Positions 21,771 to 32,769 of a stretch of 64,000 nucleotides of DNA are shown piece after piece. Source of the stretch: Heligmosomoides polygyrus polygyrus (lineage: Eukaryota > Nematoda > Chromadorea > Rhabditida > Heligmosomidae); the NCBI GenBank assembly GCA_947396885.1, contig OX377203.1, positions 11,145,298-11,209,297 of the forward strand. The letters are read 5' to 3'. The notes beneath the pieces were generated by a model. It did not search any database, was not told the origin of the DNA, and worked only from the letters and a program-made list of their open reading frames with translations. Both the position numbers and the translations under genes were made by a program. Numbering within the stretch: the first letter of the stretch is position 1; every line of letters starts with the position of its first letter.

Positions 21771-23466
21771 TTATCGTAGAAGAATAGATGCATGTAAACT
21801 CACCTTTAAAATATGATCCCTTTTTTGTATGTCGAAAGGGAGGTCGTGGACCAGGACGTGCGAATGGAACCGCTTGATAAGGGATTTAAAATACCGGAAG
21901 AAGCCAACATCGGCTGGCTGGATTAGGCTCGTTGTTCCAGGAGGAATTGTCCGCATGACAAGCTTTTTCTCCTCTTGTACTAGTGCAGTAATGGCTTGAT
22001 GGTTGGAAAACCCGGACCAGGAGTCAAAAAGGAGAAGGCACTTCTCTGGCATACGCGGCACGAAAACGCTCTCAAAGAATGAGAGCGTAGTGCTAGATGT
22101 CATCATGTGGGAGTGCCCGGCGACGACAAAGAGATTCTTTGCAAGGAATATTCCTCTCATTGGAAAGCGACTGTTCGGCTCCTGTAGTTGCACAAAGAGC
22201 GTCTCTCCGAGCGTTCCCGAAGCGAACAGCAACGGCATCACTGTCAAGCTGTGGGTAGTGGCCTTTGATGACTGCACAATGCGCAGCGTTTCCTTCTCTC
22301 CTTTGAACGACAGACATCTTGGAATGTGTAGCACACTCGAAATAGTATAAGGAGGCTAGTAGAGTTTTTCTCAACCGTCTAACTAACCGTAGTCTCCTTG
22401 GTCAAGGCTGTTTGGTCGATATTTACTAGACAATCCAAAGGAAAATTTTCCATCTCGCTTCGAATCCCAGCAACAAACGTGTCTGCCGCCTCTTCAACCT
22501 TCCCTTGGTCGGCGAAGCTTTTTTTCTGAATAAAGCGGGTGATTCTGCGAGTCGCAAGACCCGCGTGTTTCTTGAAGCGATTCAGCCACGCTGGAGAAGC
22601 ACGAAAACTGGTCAGTGGGTCAGCCATGCTTCGGTTGATGGCCAACGCGAACTGCATCAGATCTCTGTCACGAAGCGACACTCCTGAAATCAGATGGCCT
22701 CATAGCCTCCGCCATCACATCATGCTTTCCATATTCAACCGAATTACCGTGACTGATTTTCTCCACAACCTTCCTTTCAAGTGCCTCTGCGATGTCTCAT
22801 TTTTTGCCTTCCGCTTCTTTTTACGAGCCCTGTCATTATTCTGGTTAATATGCTCCAGAAAAATCATTGTTTTACATTTACGAGCTTAAGGTTCAGCTTC
22901 CAAATAAATCTGTTTTAGCTTTACCCAGTCGCGCTCATTGCGAAGAAATGCAAATCTATGCTGTGTACTCTTCCTGCTGCGAGAAGACTTCCTTGATGTG
23001 GACCAGTGATATTCAGCTGCCTCCCAAACCTGAACATATGTTCTTCAGTCAGACCTTATTCCTCAATGGTACCCTTCTTCAGTTTAGAAACACACAGCTC
23101 CTCTGGAATTTCCTGACCTCCAGAAAAGGTGATCGTTTTTGATCCAGCTGGCTGATCCAGGTTCAGGTCGTCCTCCTCTTCAGTTATGTTCCATTCGCCG
23201 TCGACCTCGTCTTCGTCGATTTCCAGGTTCTCTTCATCATGGATTTCCTCCAACTGTTTATCTTCGAACAGCCTCAAAATTCTTGCTATCCTATCTGCTA
23301 ATTTCTTCTCCTCCCTAGATGGAGGCGTTGCCAAAGGCGATCCACACTCCAGAGTTAGCAAGTGGATAACAACACGAGCACTGGTGGACATGACTTTGAC
23401 GACGCTGTACAATTTAGGTTGTTCCCAGTTAACGTATCTCCATATGTAGCAGCTCATCGTATCCAA
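21771..23466 (-). CDS. Tc5-like transposase, multi-exon or broken
   Basis: Minus-strand pieces in order. 23466-23056 is an acidic N-terminal region. 22990-22840 holds a short basic piece. 22681-22379 carries the CENP-B/Tc5-type DNA-binding domain (FRASPAWLNRFKKHAGL, then RRITRFIQKKSF) and CLVNIDQT, the first catalytic Asp. 22334-21771 carries KCLLLFDSWSGFSNH (second Asp) and RTIPPGTTSLIQPADVGFFR (third Asp, QPxDV). The catalytic residues look present, but the pieces lie in different frames. Some gaps have plausible splice sites, whereas a stop-rich stretch near 22700-22830 suggests decay. A transposase of this type cuts and pastes the element at TNA sites. Activity is doubtful. Confidence 0.75.
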
Positions 23467-23975
23467 AGCGGGTAAACTATAGCGTTCAACAAACTATAGC
23501 CTTGTGTTGTTACGGCCGTGGAGAGTGAAGAACTGCCTCGGTTCTTTAGTAGTAAACATTTTAGCTAATCTGTAGCTGTAGCTTGAAGCATATGTTATAT
23601 GTAAACATGCTCTATAACACGCTATAATACCCCTAGGTGGATTACCTATATGATAAACATGGATTTTGCAAAAGTGCAAAACAAACGCAGTCCGCGGGAT
23701 CCAAACCCCCGACCCGTTGCTCACGAGCCCGACCACTTCCCTACTACGCCACCTGTGCACTGCGTTGAGTGGCGATACCAGCCCTCATCCCCGCGCGCCC
23801 GTCAGCTGCGGAGCACGTGAATCAACAGGGCGCCAACGGCGACTTCCGTCGCCTCCGCGCAGAGTTGTATTGGGGTCGAGATACCTGCAGTTTGTTACTT
23901 CCCAGGGAGAGGCGGTTCTGCCCATATACAACACTTGGGCCGTTCCGACCTACCGTTGAGATAGTATCCTGGTTA

Positions 23976-24609
23976 GGCGTATGTTATACTCCCGCGACGT
24001 TCTGGCAACGGGCTCGGGGCAACTATCAATGGTGCGCCTTCGCTGCAGTGGCGGACGGAGTGCGTATCGCGGTTGCCAGTTGCCGCTCCGCCGCTCCCGA
24101 GACGGGCCGCAGAGCGGTGTTAAGGCCCATGCACACTTCTGCGACAGCGCTGCACGGCCATGATGAAGGATACGGCCGCGAAGGGCGCGGCGCGACATAG
24201 CGACACGTGCCGCAGAGGGGGGCATGTATACTTTTGCGGCTATCGCGGCGGCTATCGCCGGCGATGAGGCGCTGCGTGCCGCAGGCTAGAATGGTTCAAA
24301 TCATTCCTAGCGGCGCGACTTGCACTGGGGCGTCGGTCCCGTTGCCTATAACGATGCTCTAACGCGAACGCGGCGCGACCGCCAGATTTCGCGGAGGTGG
24401 CCGTCGCTCCTCTTGCCGTGCTGCGGTGTCGCAGAAGTGTGTATGGGACTTTGTACCTCCGAGTGGCGGGAGCGGAACACACTCCCGCACTACGGCGGTC
24501 GCTGGCCGTCGTGCACTATTTTTGCACTTGTTTCGACCGCTCGTCGCGAAGCATCGCCGTCGCTGTGCAATGTCGCGTTGCTGCGGTGGACGGGAGTATA
24601 CCATAGACC
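23976..24609. mobile_element. MITE-like TIR element, 634 bp, with a nested element
   Basis: Ends GGCGTATGTTATACTCCCGC and the inverse ending CGGGAGTATACCATAGACC, flanked by TTA at 23973-23975 (shared with the Tc5-like element) and 24610-24612. A second TIR element, 24123-24450 (ends AGGCCCATGCACACTTCTGC and inverse; TTA/TTG flanks), is nested inside. Confidence 0.75.
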
Positions 24610-24612
24610 TTA

Positions 24613-24745
24613 GGAGCGTTTAGTATGCACACGACGCACGACGCAATTTAATGATAAGCGACCATATCGATTCATTGCGTCGCGCGACCGTGTAGGAAGT
24701 TACCACTTCATACTGTCGCCTTTCATTTGCACGCTAAACGCTCCA
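24613..24745. mobile_element. MITE, 133 bp, abutting the previous element
   Basis: Ends GGAGCGTTTAG and CTAAACGCTCC, with TTA at 24610-24612 (shared) and TTA at 24746-24748. The interior contains CGACGCACGACGCAATT. Confidence 0.7.
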
Positions 24746-24748
24746 TTA

Positions 24749-25465
24749 AAAGTAGTTTTAGAAGGACACCGTGCACATGACTTGCCGAAAGCATGAAACT
24801 CTTTGAGTCTTTTTTATTTTTGGTCTCTCCAAGATAACCACCTTAGGGATTGCATTATCTCGCATGTGAGAACAAAACAGCACACAACCAATTCTCAAAG
24901 CAGGAAAGCGCTCTTTCTATCAATGCAACACTGAAGAATTTTGTTCAGTTGAATGTCATAAATTGTAACTTAAGCCGGTTAATTATAACTGGCACATGTT
25001 GTGCGAGCGCGAAAATAATTTCTGTACTAGCTATGCTTCAACAACTTCGAATAAAACGACTGAGCAAGCGAACAAATTATGAGAACTTCTCACGAACAGA
25101 ATGAACATCGCTTCCTTTCGTTTTTGTCTGAAGTGGAATGAGCTTTGAGTTTACTAGAAAGTAATTGCATCACGTTCCAATGAAGTTAGAGGACAGCTGC
25201 GGTCGACTACAAACAAACATCCTGACTGAATGTAGCCAATCTCAGCTCAAAACGCTAACCGCTCCGGCAAATTTTCTAGCACTTGGTGAAGTCTAGAAGA
25301 ATGTGGTGCTTTCAATTTCTAAGATCTATTGTTTTCAATTTATTGCTTTGGGATATTTTCTACCATTTCCGCCATCTTGGTTATAATTCGTTAACGCATA
25401 TAGAACGTCGTAACTACTGTGTTTCGGACGCTTCTCAGATCCTTTGTATAGTGTTCTGGGGCCGG
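24749..25465. other. no gene recognised
   Basis: Nothing supported on either strand. AT-rich. Confidence 0.4.
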
Positions 25466-25467
25466 AT

Positions 25468-25622
25468 TTATCAACGGCTTACAGCAATTTAACGGAGAAA
25501 ATACAGCCGACAACCATTATAGCACCGCTTATCAAGTTGAACCATTTCAATAGCGAGAAGTTGCGCTATCATGGATTTCGGCTGTATTTTCTCTGTTAAG
25601 CTGCTGTAAGTCGTTGATAAAA
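25468..25622. mobile_element. 155-bp hairpin MITE, TA-type ends
   Basis: TCAACGGCTTACAGCAATTT and its inverse form about 40-bp arms; TA stands at both outer edges. The arms also share GGAGAAAATACAGCC. Probably a Tc1/mariner-type derivative. Confidence 0.6.
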
Positions 25623-25639
25623 AAGAATCAGGTCTCACA

Positions 25640-25805
25640 TACTCCTACACGGACTCTGCTCCACGGCAGCAATGCGCGCTCTGCTCAACTCGCCTCATTT
25701 CGTATTGAAATCTCGCCCGAGGCGGGGGCGTCACCAGGTCAGCCTACGGTAACCGAGCGCGTCGTTCCGCCTTCTACAGTGCTGAGAGACACCTAACGTA
25801 ACGCA
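25640..25805 (+). repeat. dispersed repeat R3 copy
   Basis: Related to 9430-9605 (same strand) and 41095-41290 (opposite strand); see the first copy for shared segments. Confidence 0.5.
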
Positions 25806-26169
25806 CCCCTCTTGGGAAGAGTCTCGGTGTTTCCATCAATTTTTCCATGAGCATAGTGTTCTCTAAATCCTTGGTATGGGGTGGCCAACTCTAAATTTTG
25901 TCTGTTGTCTAGTGATTGATTTCATCTGCCCCATGAAAAGTTGCCCACATATTTTCTTCGTTGACAACATATCTATGCTAATCGTCTCAGTCCCCAGTTG
26001 TTGTGAAGTGTCTAGCACAGAAATGTGGGTTTGTAACAGCTTTTTGACCATGTTTCATGGGGTGTGTAACACAACAACTCATTTCATAGACCGCATTAAT
26101 ACATTAAAATTGCTTCCTCTAAGAAAGGCTTAGCAAATATCATACTCTTTAATACCACGCCAAGCGATG

Positions 26170-26830
26170 AGTCATACCATCGATCGGCGCCGCCGCAGAA
26201 ATTAGCCATAAAATAGGGGGAAAATCTGGGGGGAAATGGGGGAAAATTACGACACGAAAATAGCGAAAAATACCCAGACGTCTTCTCCCTGCCTGGGGAC
26301 TTTGGCACTGGAGCAATCGAGGTCGCTCAACAGGAATCTGAAGTTCGTTTTTGAATTATCGATCGCCACCAATGGATATTGATCAAACTATCGATTTTTT
26401 GTGGATGTCGTTCAAGCGGTCCGAAACTTTACCTCTGGGGGTAGTCGAGGTGGCTCAACAGGAATGTGAAGTTCATCTTTGAAGTATCGATCGCCACCAA
26501 TCAGTATTGATCAAATTACGGGTCGTGAAAATAGCGGAAAATACCCAGACTTCTTCTACCTGCCAGAAAACTTTAGCCCTGGGGTAATCGAAGTCGCTGA
26601 ACACGAATCTGAAGTTCGTTTGTAAAGTATCGATCGCCATCGATCGATATTGATCAAATTACGTAACGCGAAAATAGCGGAAAATACTCAGACGTCTTTC
26701 ACTTGCCACGGGATTCGGAAGACGTGCGAAATACATCGCATGATGTGCCTGGGACTCAGAAGACGTGCCAAAGACGTCGCTCAACGTGTTTGGGGATTTA
26801 GGTAGACGTGCCGAAGACGTTGTCCTCTAA
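26170..26830. repeat. tandem repeat, about 140-160-bp unit
   Basis: At least three units share AATCTGAAGTTCGTTT, ATCGATCGCCACCAAT and GCGGAAAATACCCAGAC. The array then degrades into shorter units containing GAAGACGTGCC at about 26700-26820. Confidence 0.65.
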
Positions 26831-27129
26831 GGGGGATTGTTGAGGGTGACCAGTACCAATAATGGGAGACCATTTCACTAAGGGAGGATCAGTAGTGAGG
26901 AACCAATAGATCACCCTATCATACTATATACTGAATGTACTGCGAGACTTTTGTACTCCTAAGTAGAGAAGAGAGCTGTACAAGTAGACCAGTTAGCTCG
27001 ATGTGATTGCCCTTAGCTTAGTGATATTGCAACATCGCGCGAAGCGCGAAAGTGCGAGGCACGCCGATAGGCTTGACGGAGCACTTGTAGAGCATAATCA
27101 GGATAATTACGGAAAACAACAAAAAGCAT

Positions 27130-27300
27130 GGACAACTTACGGCGTTGCTTAAGCTCTGTAATGAGTGTTGGTATCTATTCCGGGATCAACGCTCGACTGT
27201 TTTCAGCATGTTGTTAAAGTGACAGCCGCCGCTTCATTCCACTGGCTGAAAGATATAAAAGAACCTCCTTCTTGCAATTAGTCCGGTGGCCAGTAGCGTG
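27130..27300 (+). repeat. repeat with TATA-like motif (second copy 28605-28780)
   Basis: The two copies share the order GTNNTATC...GGGATCA, TTCAGNATNTTGT, AAGAGTGAC/AAAGTGAC and GATATAAAAGAACCTC. They flank exons 1-3 of the plus-strand srsx-like gene. They could be promoter or terminal-repeat pieces of a retroelement; nothing more can be said. Confidence 0.4.
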
Positions 27301-27744
27301 GTGTCGGCTCAGGACCCTCCCCGCCTCTGAGGTCATCCCGCTCTTCTGCCCCCCCCCCCCCCCCGCCGTTCGCTTTTTAGTCAGTCCTGCCCCTTTTCTA
27401 CTTGTTGATGTTCGTGTTCTCCTTTTGCTGTTAATAAAAAAAATCCTACGCTCATCTTCGTGTTCTGTTATGTAAGGGCCCCAAGAGGCCAGTGTGATTT
27501 ACGGGAAGAAAAAATAAATCTGAGGAGCAGGTTTATTACAACTGCAACATAATCTGCAGATGACTTCGCAAAACTTTGCAGTCCATAACAAACCCAACGA
27601 CTATGCGGGAGACCACCTTAGGTACAATAATATTAATATTTTATTAGTGGTATAAGACACACATTAATCCTAAATCTAGCTTATCTGCTATTTCATGAAA
27701 TAGATAACTTTTAGGGCAACCTAATGGCCAGTCCGTAATTCTAG

Positions 27745-30700
27745 ATGTGGTCAATGCTCGAACAACTAGCACCAACGATCGTCCCTATCATCATCCTATT
27801 CTTTGAAGTCCTTGGCATCTTCGGAAACGTCAGCCTTATTGTAGCGACTATACGAAACGACGTCTTACACACCAAGCACGGTCAGTTAGCCCTCGGACAG
27901 AACTACTAGCTACTCTTCACGATTATTTCGAGTTCCAGGGATCTTACTAGCGCTGACGTCGTTCTATCAGCTGATGTGCCTGCTCGGCGAGCTCATCAAT
28001 GTCGGCTTTGCGCTAAAAGGAGGAGAAATTAAGAGAAATATGTGCTTCGCATTCATGGGTCCTTACGTGGTGTTTTCGAGAGTGACACTATACCTAATGG
28101 ATTTCTTAAGGCCTTCGCACACTTTTGCGGTAAGGCGGGCTATCTGTAACCATAGGGCAGGGACGCAGAGCTTGCCGCCGGCGGTGAACGACGAGCGGCG
28201 GGCGGCAGCGGCAATAATGGTCTACAATAATGTTGTTGCAGCAGCGTTCTATCTGTCTGCGCTCTAGCCGACCGCGGTCGGAATGGGCCAGAGCGTAGAC
28301 AGAAGGCGGGAAAGCGAATAGCAGCAGTATGTCCCGACTAGAAATACAGTGCCTCTCCGCTCCGTGCCTTTGCCACTTGCCCCACCAAGACTAGAATGTG
28401 CGTGAGCGACCTGTCGTCTGCCGCCTGCCGCAGAAGTGTGCGGAGGCCTTTACTCCCCGAAGGGACTTTCTGTCTTTCAGCTGCCTACAGTCGTCTATGT
28501 ATTTGGTGTTGGCTACGGATATTCTCGTCTCGCTGACGTTTCCCTTGAGGTATGAGATACTTATTTTCATTGAATAAACTCTCAGGCTCTTCAGCAAGTC
28601 CAAAGTTTAATGAGCACAGGTTTCTATCGTGGGATCATCTCTCCAATGTCTTCAGTATATTGTAAGAGTGACGTCCGCTGGGTCGTGCTATTGGCTGGAT
28701 ATAAAAGAACCTCTAGGATTGCTCCAGGAATGGTCTTAGTGCAATGGGCGCGTTTCCCGCCTCCCAGCTTGGCCCTCCTTTCTGGGATCGAGCTTCTCCT
28801 CAAGTTTCATTCCAACGAGGCTTATTGCAGCAGCAGTAATGGAGTAGCACTCCATTTCGAGAGACACAGCTATATGGTACATGAATGTCGACCTAGATAA
28901 CCATACTCGACTCTTTTTTGTTACAGGACGCTTTGTCGCTATCATAACTTGCGGCAGGAGGGACCCGAATCCGCACCTTTTGCTTTCCGGGCAGCTATGC
29001 TACGTCTTACACAACCGGCTATCTTTTATCGCATGTAACATCCGCGATATCCTCGAGGCTGTCAGCACCCACCCGTGATGTGATGTCGTGAGGGCAGGCA
29101 GCTGATATCAGCATGGAACCAGCTAAGCTGAGGGTGGCAGCAAGCGTCGGGCGGCAAAACTCGTAAAGCGCCCAGCTCACGCACACTTGAGTCTTGCCTC
29201 GGAGGCAGACGGCAGAGGCACTGTACTCTTTCCAGTCGGGACCTGCTGCAGCTACTCGTTTTCCCGCCTTCTGTCTGCGATCTAGCCGATCCTTGCCGTG
29301 GTCGGCCAGAGCGCAGACAGACAGAATGCTACAGCGGGAAACTAGCGGTAGCGGAAATAATGATGTGAACCATTTATTATTTCCGCACTTGCAACGCCAC
29401 CGCCACCGTTCGCCAGCGGCGGTAAGCTCTGCATCCCTGCCCTATACTTTAAGATAGAGTCATCATTTTAGAGTGTGCTGAGGATTTCACTAGTAACAAT
29501 GTTGTAGCACATTTGTTTAAGCCTAGAGGCTACATGTTGTTAGAGGATGTTTCGTTGGGATCAAAATTCTTGCCTCAGACGGGACTCAAACCTGCACCTT
29601 CTGCTTTTCGAGCAGCGATGCTGGCCACTAGGTTGTCAGCTATATGCGCTAAAGTTTCCACTGGATCGCATTCCACAATGCCTGGTAGAATCAAATCTAT
29701 TAATTTTCCACCAAAACATCGCTTCAGCTCCTCAAAAATCAACCAAATTCTTGAAAACGTGGGCACTGGAGAGGATCCAATTACCGTACCGCACCGTAAT
29801 CTAGTGAAGGAGCAGCAGAAGCCTCACAGACTAAATCAACGGTATTCGACACGACCTACCCATGGCCAGAATGCAAATCTAAGGCGCATTTATACTTCCA
29901 TCGCTAGGTGACGCGATTCAACGGAGCGATGCGTCCCGTCGCAGCACGCTGTTTCGAACGACGATGAACTCCGAACAACCGGTGACGCGACCCGCGATTA
30001 CGCACAGTCGCGTACTATGGGCAGGTGCGAGTCCACAGTGCGAGGATCAGCTGAGCAGCAATACCGCGCCCCAATAGGTCTCGTTGCGCTCATTTCGAGA
30101 GCGACGCGATTGGTCACGGCTTCACGCGATTCATTCCGGCCAGCTGGCGTCATCGCTGGGGGACGCGACCAATCAATTTGGCCTTAGTGCACAGCCATCG
30201 CACCGCTCGTCGTCGAATTATAAACGAGGCCTAAGGTCCCGTTTATACTTCCATCGCCGCGCGACGCGATTGGAACAACGCGATGCGTCCCATCACGTCG
30301 TGCTGTTTTGGACGGCGATGAGCACTCCGCACAGGCGGCCACGCGATCCGCGATTATGCACCATTGCGTACTAGCTCTCACGCAACTGTGCACACATTTC
30401 CGGGTCCACTTTCAAGGTCCAAGGTTACGCGCCACTCAGGAACACGCCTGTGGCATTCTCGACGCATCGGTTATCCTAAAGGTCATCGGACGAATACGGC
30501 TCTGGCGCTCACGGTACGGGACTGAAAAGTTTACGGACAAGGCACAAAACATGTAAAGGGTGTCGTCAAAGAGAAATAAAGCAAAAATCAAGAGCAAGTG
30601 CGGGGCCGCACTGTGAAAATCAGCCGATTGGAGCCATACTGCACCCCAATCCACTGCGATCCATCGCATCGCAACCATTTCGAGCGCGACGCGATCTTAG

Positions 30701-32231
30701 GCCGGGGACATACTTCCATCGCCGCGATGCCATCGCGGTGCTCAGTTCAAGATCATTCCGCCGCACGCGGTCGAATAGTCAAAGGACGCTTCGCCGCGGC
30801 CGCCGCAACAGTGGCGGTCGGCATGCGCGATGGCTTCCCGCGTCCATCGCGGGCATGGCATACTTTTTCGCGCCGCGCGCGGCGTTTAGCGTTGGTCCTG
30901 GACAGATCGCCGTCGCGCTCCCTTGCCGAACGATGGGCGATGCGACGAGCACAGAGAAATTCAAATTCTTTCGCGTCGCTCTGCAAAACTCATCGCTGCG
31001 ATTCCATCGCGGCGACGGGAAGTATGCACGAGGCCTTACGCTGGGCGACGCAATTGATCGCGGATTAACGCGATTCATGTCGGACAGCGGGCGTCGACGC
31101 CGGGCGACGCGATCAATCAATTTGGCCTCAACGCATAGCCATCGCATCGCTCGGCGTCGAAGTATAATCGAGACCTAAGGTATGGCTTAAGCTCGCGCGT
31201 TATTTGCAGAGAATCTTCATTCCAGTTGTTCTAGGGGTCCCTCGAATAGATCCGGAACGCCCCAAGGACTTCGCGAGCCCATGTTTGAACAGCATGCCTC
31301 AGAATCATAATTAAGACGGCGAAGTCGTCTCAACATGTTAGGAGAAAACCCTCATCAGTCAATTTCACTTCTTCAGGCATATCACCGCCAGAACTTCCAC
31401 CTACGTGTGCATCGCTTCATTGCTGCCAGTCAGCTACGCTGTTCTCATCCTTACAATGGCTACACTCAAAATTTTGCATGCAGACACAAATCCAACGTAG
31501 GCGTCTCCTTCTGAAAACTCATACTTTAGAAAGTGCTTGGAAAGAGAAAAATATTGATTATTTTTACAAAAAATACAAAACGCAAGGGTAAGCGACAAAT
31601 GTTCATCTTAAGCATTCTACTCTGCAATCCACCACTGGCAATCGACTCAGAAGTGTGTAAGTTCTGGATCAACTGGAATGGACTCTCAAATTTTGTGGTT
31701 TTCCTTGCATACGCCACTATCTACGCACTCATTCGCCGTAGAGGTAGGCCCATCTCCTAAATAAAGCCTTCTCGTCGTTCTGATCAAAGCGTCTTCAGAA
31801 AAGCGGCAGCTCACAAAAATTGTTCAACTACAGTCTCAGAGAAAGGTAAGTCGGATCCCAAAGGTATGCCATAATATGAATCGAAAATGGAAGCTGTAGA
31901 GCTTCTACTCACTTCTGTGGCTTATTGCTGTGTTTGCATCTACATGGTGCACGAGCATGTTCACGATGATGGTCATGAGCTGGTTCCCGCCAAGCAAGGA
32001 GATCGCCGTCGTTCAAAGCTATGTGGTGAGAATCTTCTGCTCCCCAGTAGGCTTCTACTTTCAAGCTAACCCGTGCTTTAAATCTTTTCTTCCTAGGTTA
32101 TATTCGTACTTATGGCTATTTCTGCGAACTACTACGTATACATGGCTAAAAACTTGACATATCGCAGGATTTTCATAGAGCAACTGAGATGGATGCTGCC
32201 AAAAAGTTTTCAAAGGTTTGAGTTCAATTAA
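27745..32231 (+). CDS. srsx-like 7TM chemoreceptor, eight exons, 300 aa, odd donor
   Basis: Paralogue of the receptor at 13422-6853. Exons: 27745-27880, 27939-28077, 28481-28549, 31377-31496, 31613-31743, 31799-31845, 31900-32025, 32097-32231; 903 nt with stop, phases continuous. TM1 ends GIFGNVSLIVATIRN; exon 3 reads SSMYLVLATDILVSLTFPLR; the TM5 exon has WINWNGLSNFVVFLAYATIY; TM7 reads MAISANYYVYMAKNLTYR. Exons 1-7 have the same lengths as the minus-strand gene. The donor of intron 2 is GA (28078-28079) where the paralogues have GT; the nearest GT, further into the intron, would break the frame. Intron 2 holds a MITE, and intron 3 (2.8 kb) holds three more and tRNA-like repeats. It is either a very recent pseudogene or spliced at a non-canonical site. 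Sensory receptor role inferred from family. Confidence 0.8.
28109..28449. mobile_element. MITE, 341 bp, TTA duplication, in srsx intron 2
   Basis: Ends AGGCCTTCGCACACTTTTGC and inverse, TTA at 28106-28108 and 28450-28452. It inserts 28 bp after exon 2 and ends 31 bp before exon 3. Confidence 0.75.
28925..29040 (-). repeat. tRNA-like dispersed module
   Basis: Minus strand: GCGGATTCGGGTCCC (B-box-like, about 28963-28977) preceded by GCATAGCTGCCCGGAAAGCA. A related unit is at 29545-29650 (minus), with GGTTTGAGTCCC and TGGCCAGCATCGCTGCTCG. Both lie in intron 3 of the srsx-like gene. They are tRNA-derived repeats, not functional tRNAs. Confidence 0.45.
29545..29650 (-). repeat. tRNA-like dispersed module, second copy
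   Basis: TGGCCAGCATCGC (A-box-like) and GCAGGTTTGAGTCCCG (B-box-like) on the minus strand, with TCGAAAAGCAGAAGG between them. Paired with the copy at 28925-29040. Confidence 0.45.
29883..30231. mobile_element. MITE, 349 bp, TAA duplication
   Basis: Ends GGCGCATTTATACTTCCATC and ATTATAAACGAGGCC, TAA at 29880-29882 and 30232-30234. The right TAA is shared with the next element. Confidence 0.75.
30235..31175. mobile_element. TIR element, 941 bp, TAA duplication, with nested element
   Basis: Ends GGTCCCGTTTATACTTCC and GAAGTATAATCGAGACC; TAA at 30232-30234 and 31176-31178. Nested inside is 30700-31035 (336 bp), ends GGCCGGGGACATACTTCCAT and inverse, with TTA at 30697-30699 and 31036-31038. Confidence 0.78.
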
Positions 32232-32708
32232 ATAGCTCATAGGAAACAAGTTTTTACCAAATGAAAATTTTAGGGTAGCCCAATGGCCATGCTGGAGTAA
32301 CGCAACCATAAAGCCACAGATTGTGCTTACGACGGCGTACTCCACTTCCAGGACGGAAAACAAAGAACATTTTTAACCAAGCTTCAGTTTATTGAAGAAT
32401 TGGAGCACGTCAAGATACGGGATGGGAGTGACATGGTTTGGACGTAAAGGAAAACATCTGAATCAACACCGGCACGCGAAAGGATAGAAAAGTAGAGCGC
32501 CATCATCCAGTCGATATACTTCAAAGATTGCGATGATTGCGACGTAAGAGTGACCGGTCACATCCCAAGTCACAGGTCCTATAAATAACAAGTGTACGTC
32601 CTAGCTCTTCATTTTCGTCCTCAACCACCCTCTGTTGATCCCAGGTTAGAAGCATTGCGTTTTTAGTCGTTTCCTATTGTATAGGAAATGTAATAGTGCG
32701 TTATAGAC

Positions 32709-32745
32709 CTCAAGAAGGACTTACAGCCCGAAACGTCTTCAATGA
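32709..32745 (+). ncRNA. weak hammerhead-like remnant
   Basis: CTCAAGAAGG...CCCGAAACGTC resembles the hammerhead core CUGANGA...GAAA with G5 changed to C. No Penelope coding sequence adjoins it. Probably a remnant or chance. Confidence 0.2.
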
Positions 32746-32769
32746 ACATTGACATCGAGATTCGTGAAG

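Larger units (their letters stand above)
20904..23972 (-). mobile_element. Tc5-like transposon, 3069 bp, about 445-bp TIRs
   Basis: Long inverted repeats (about 20904-21348 and 23528-23972) begin CCAGGATACTATCTCAACGG; flanks are TTA on both sides (20901-20903 and 23973-23975). Element size, roughly half-kilobase TIRs and the TNA-type target duplication agree with C. elegans Tc5. The interior encodes a pogo/Tigger-type transposase on the minus strand. Each TIR carries a tRNA-like module (21125-21180 plus; 23700-23755 minus). Confidence 0.88.

Noticed and set aside
28535..28575. GAAACGTCAGCGAG on the minus strand, resembling a hammerhead core
   Set aside because: It is coding sequence of srsx exon 3 (reading SLTFPLR on the plus strand) and lacks stem II.
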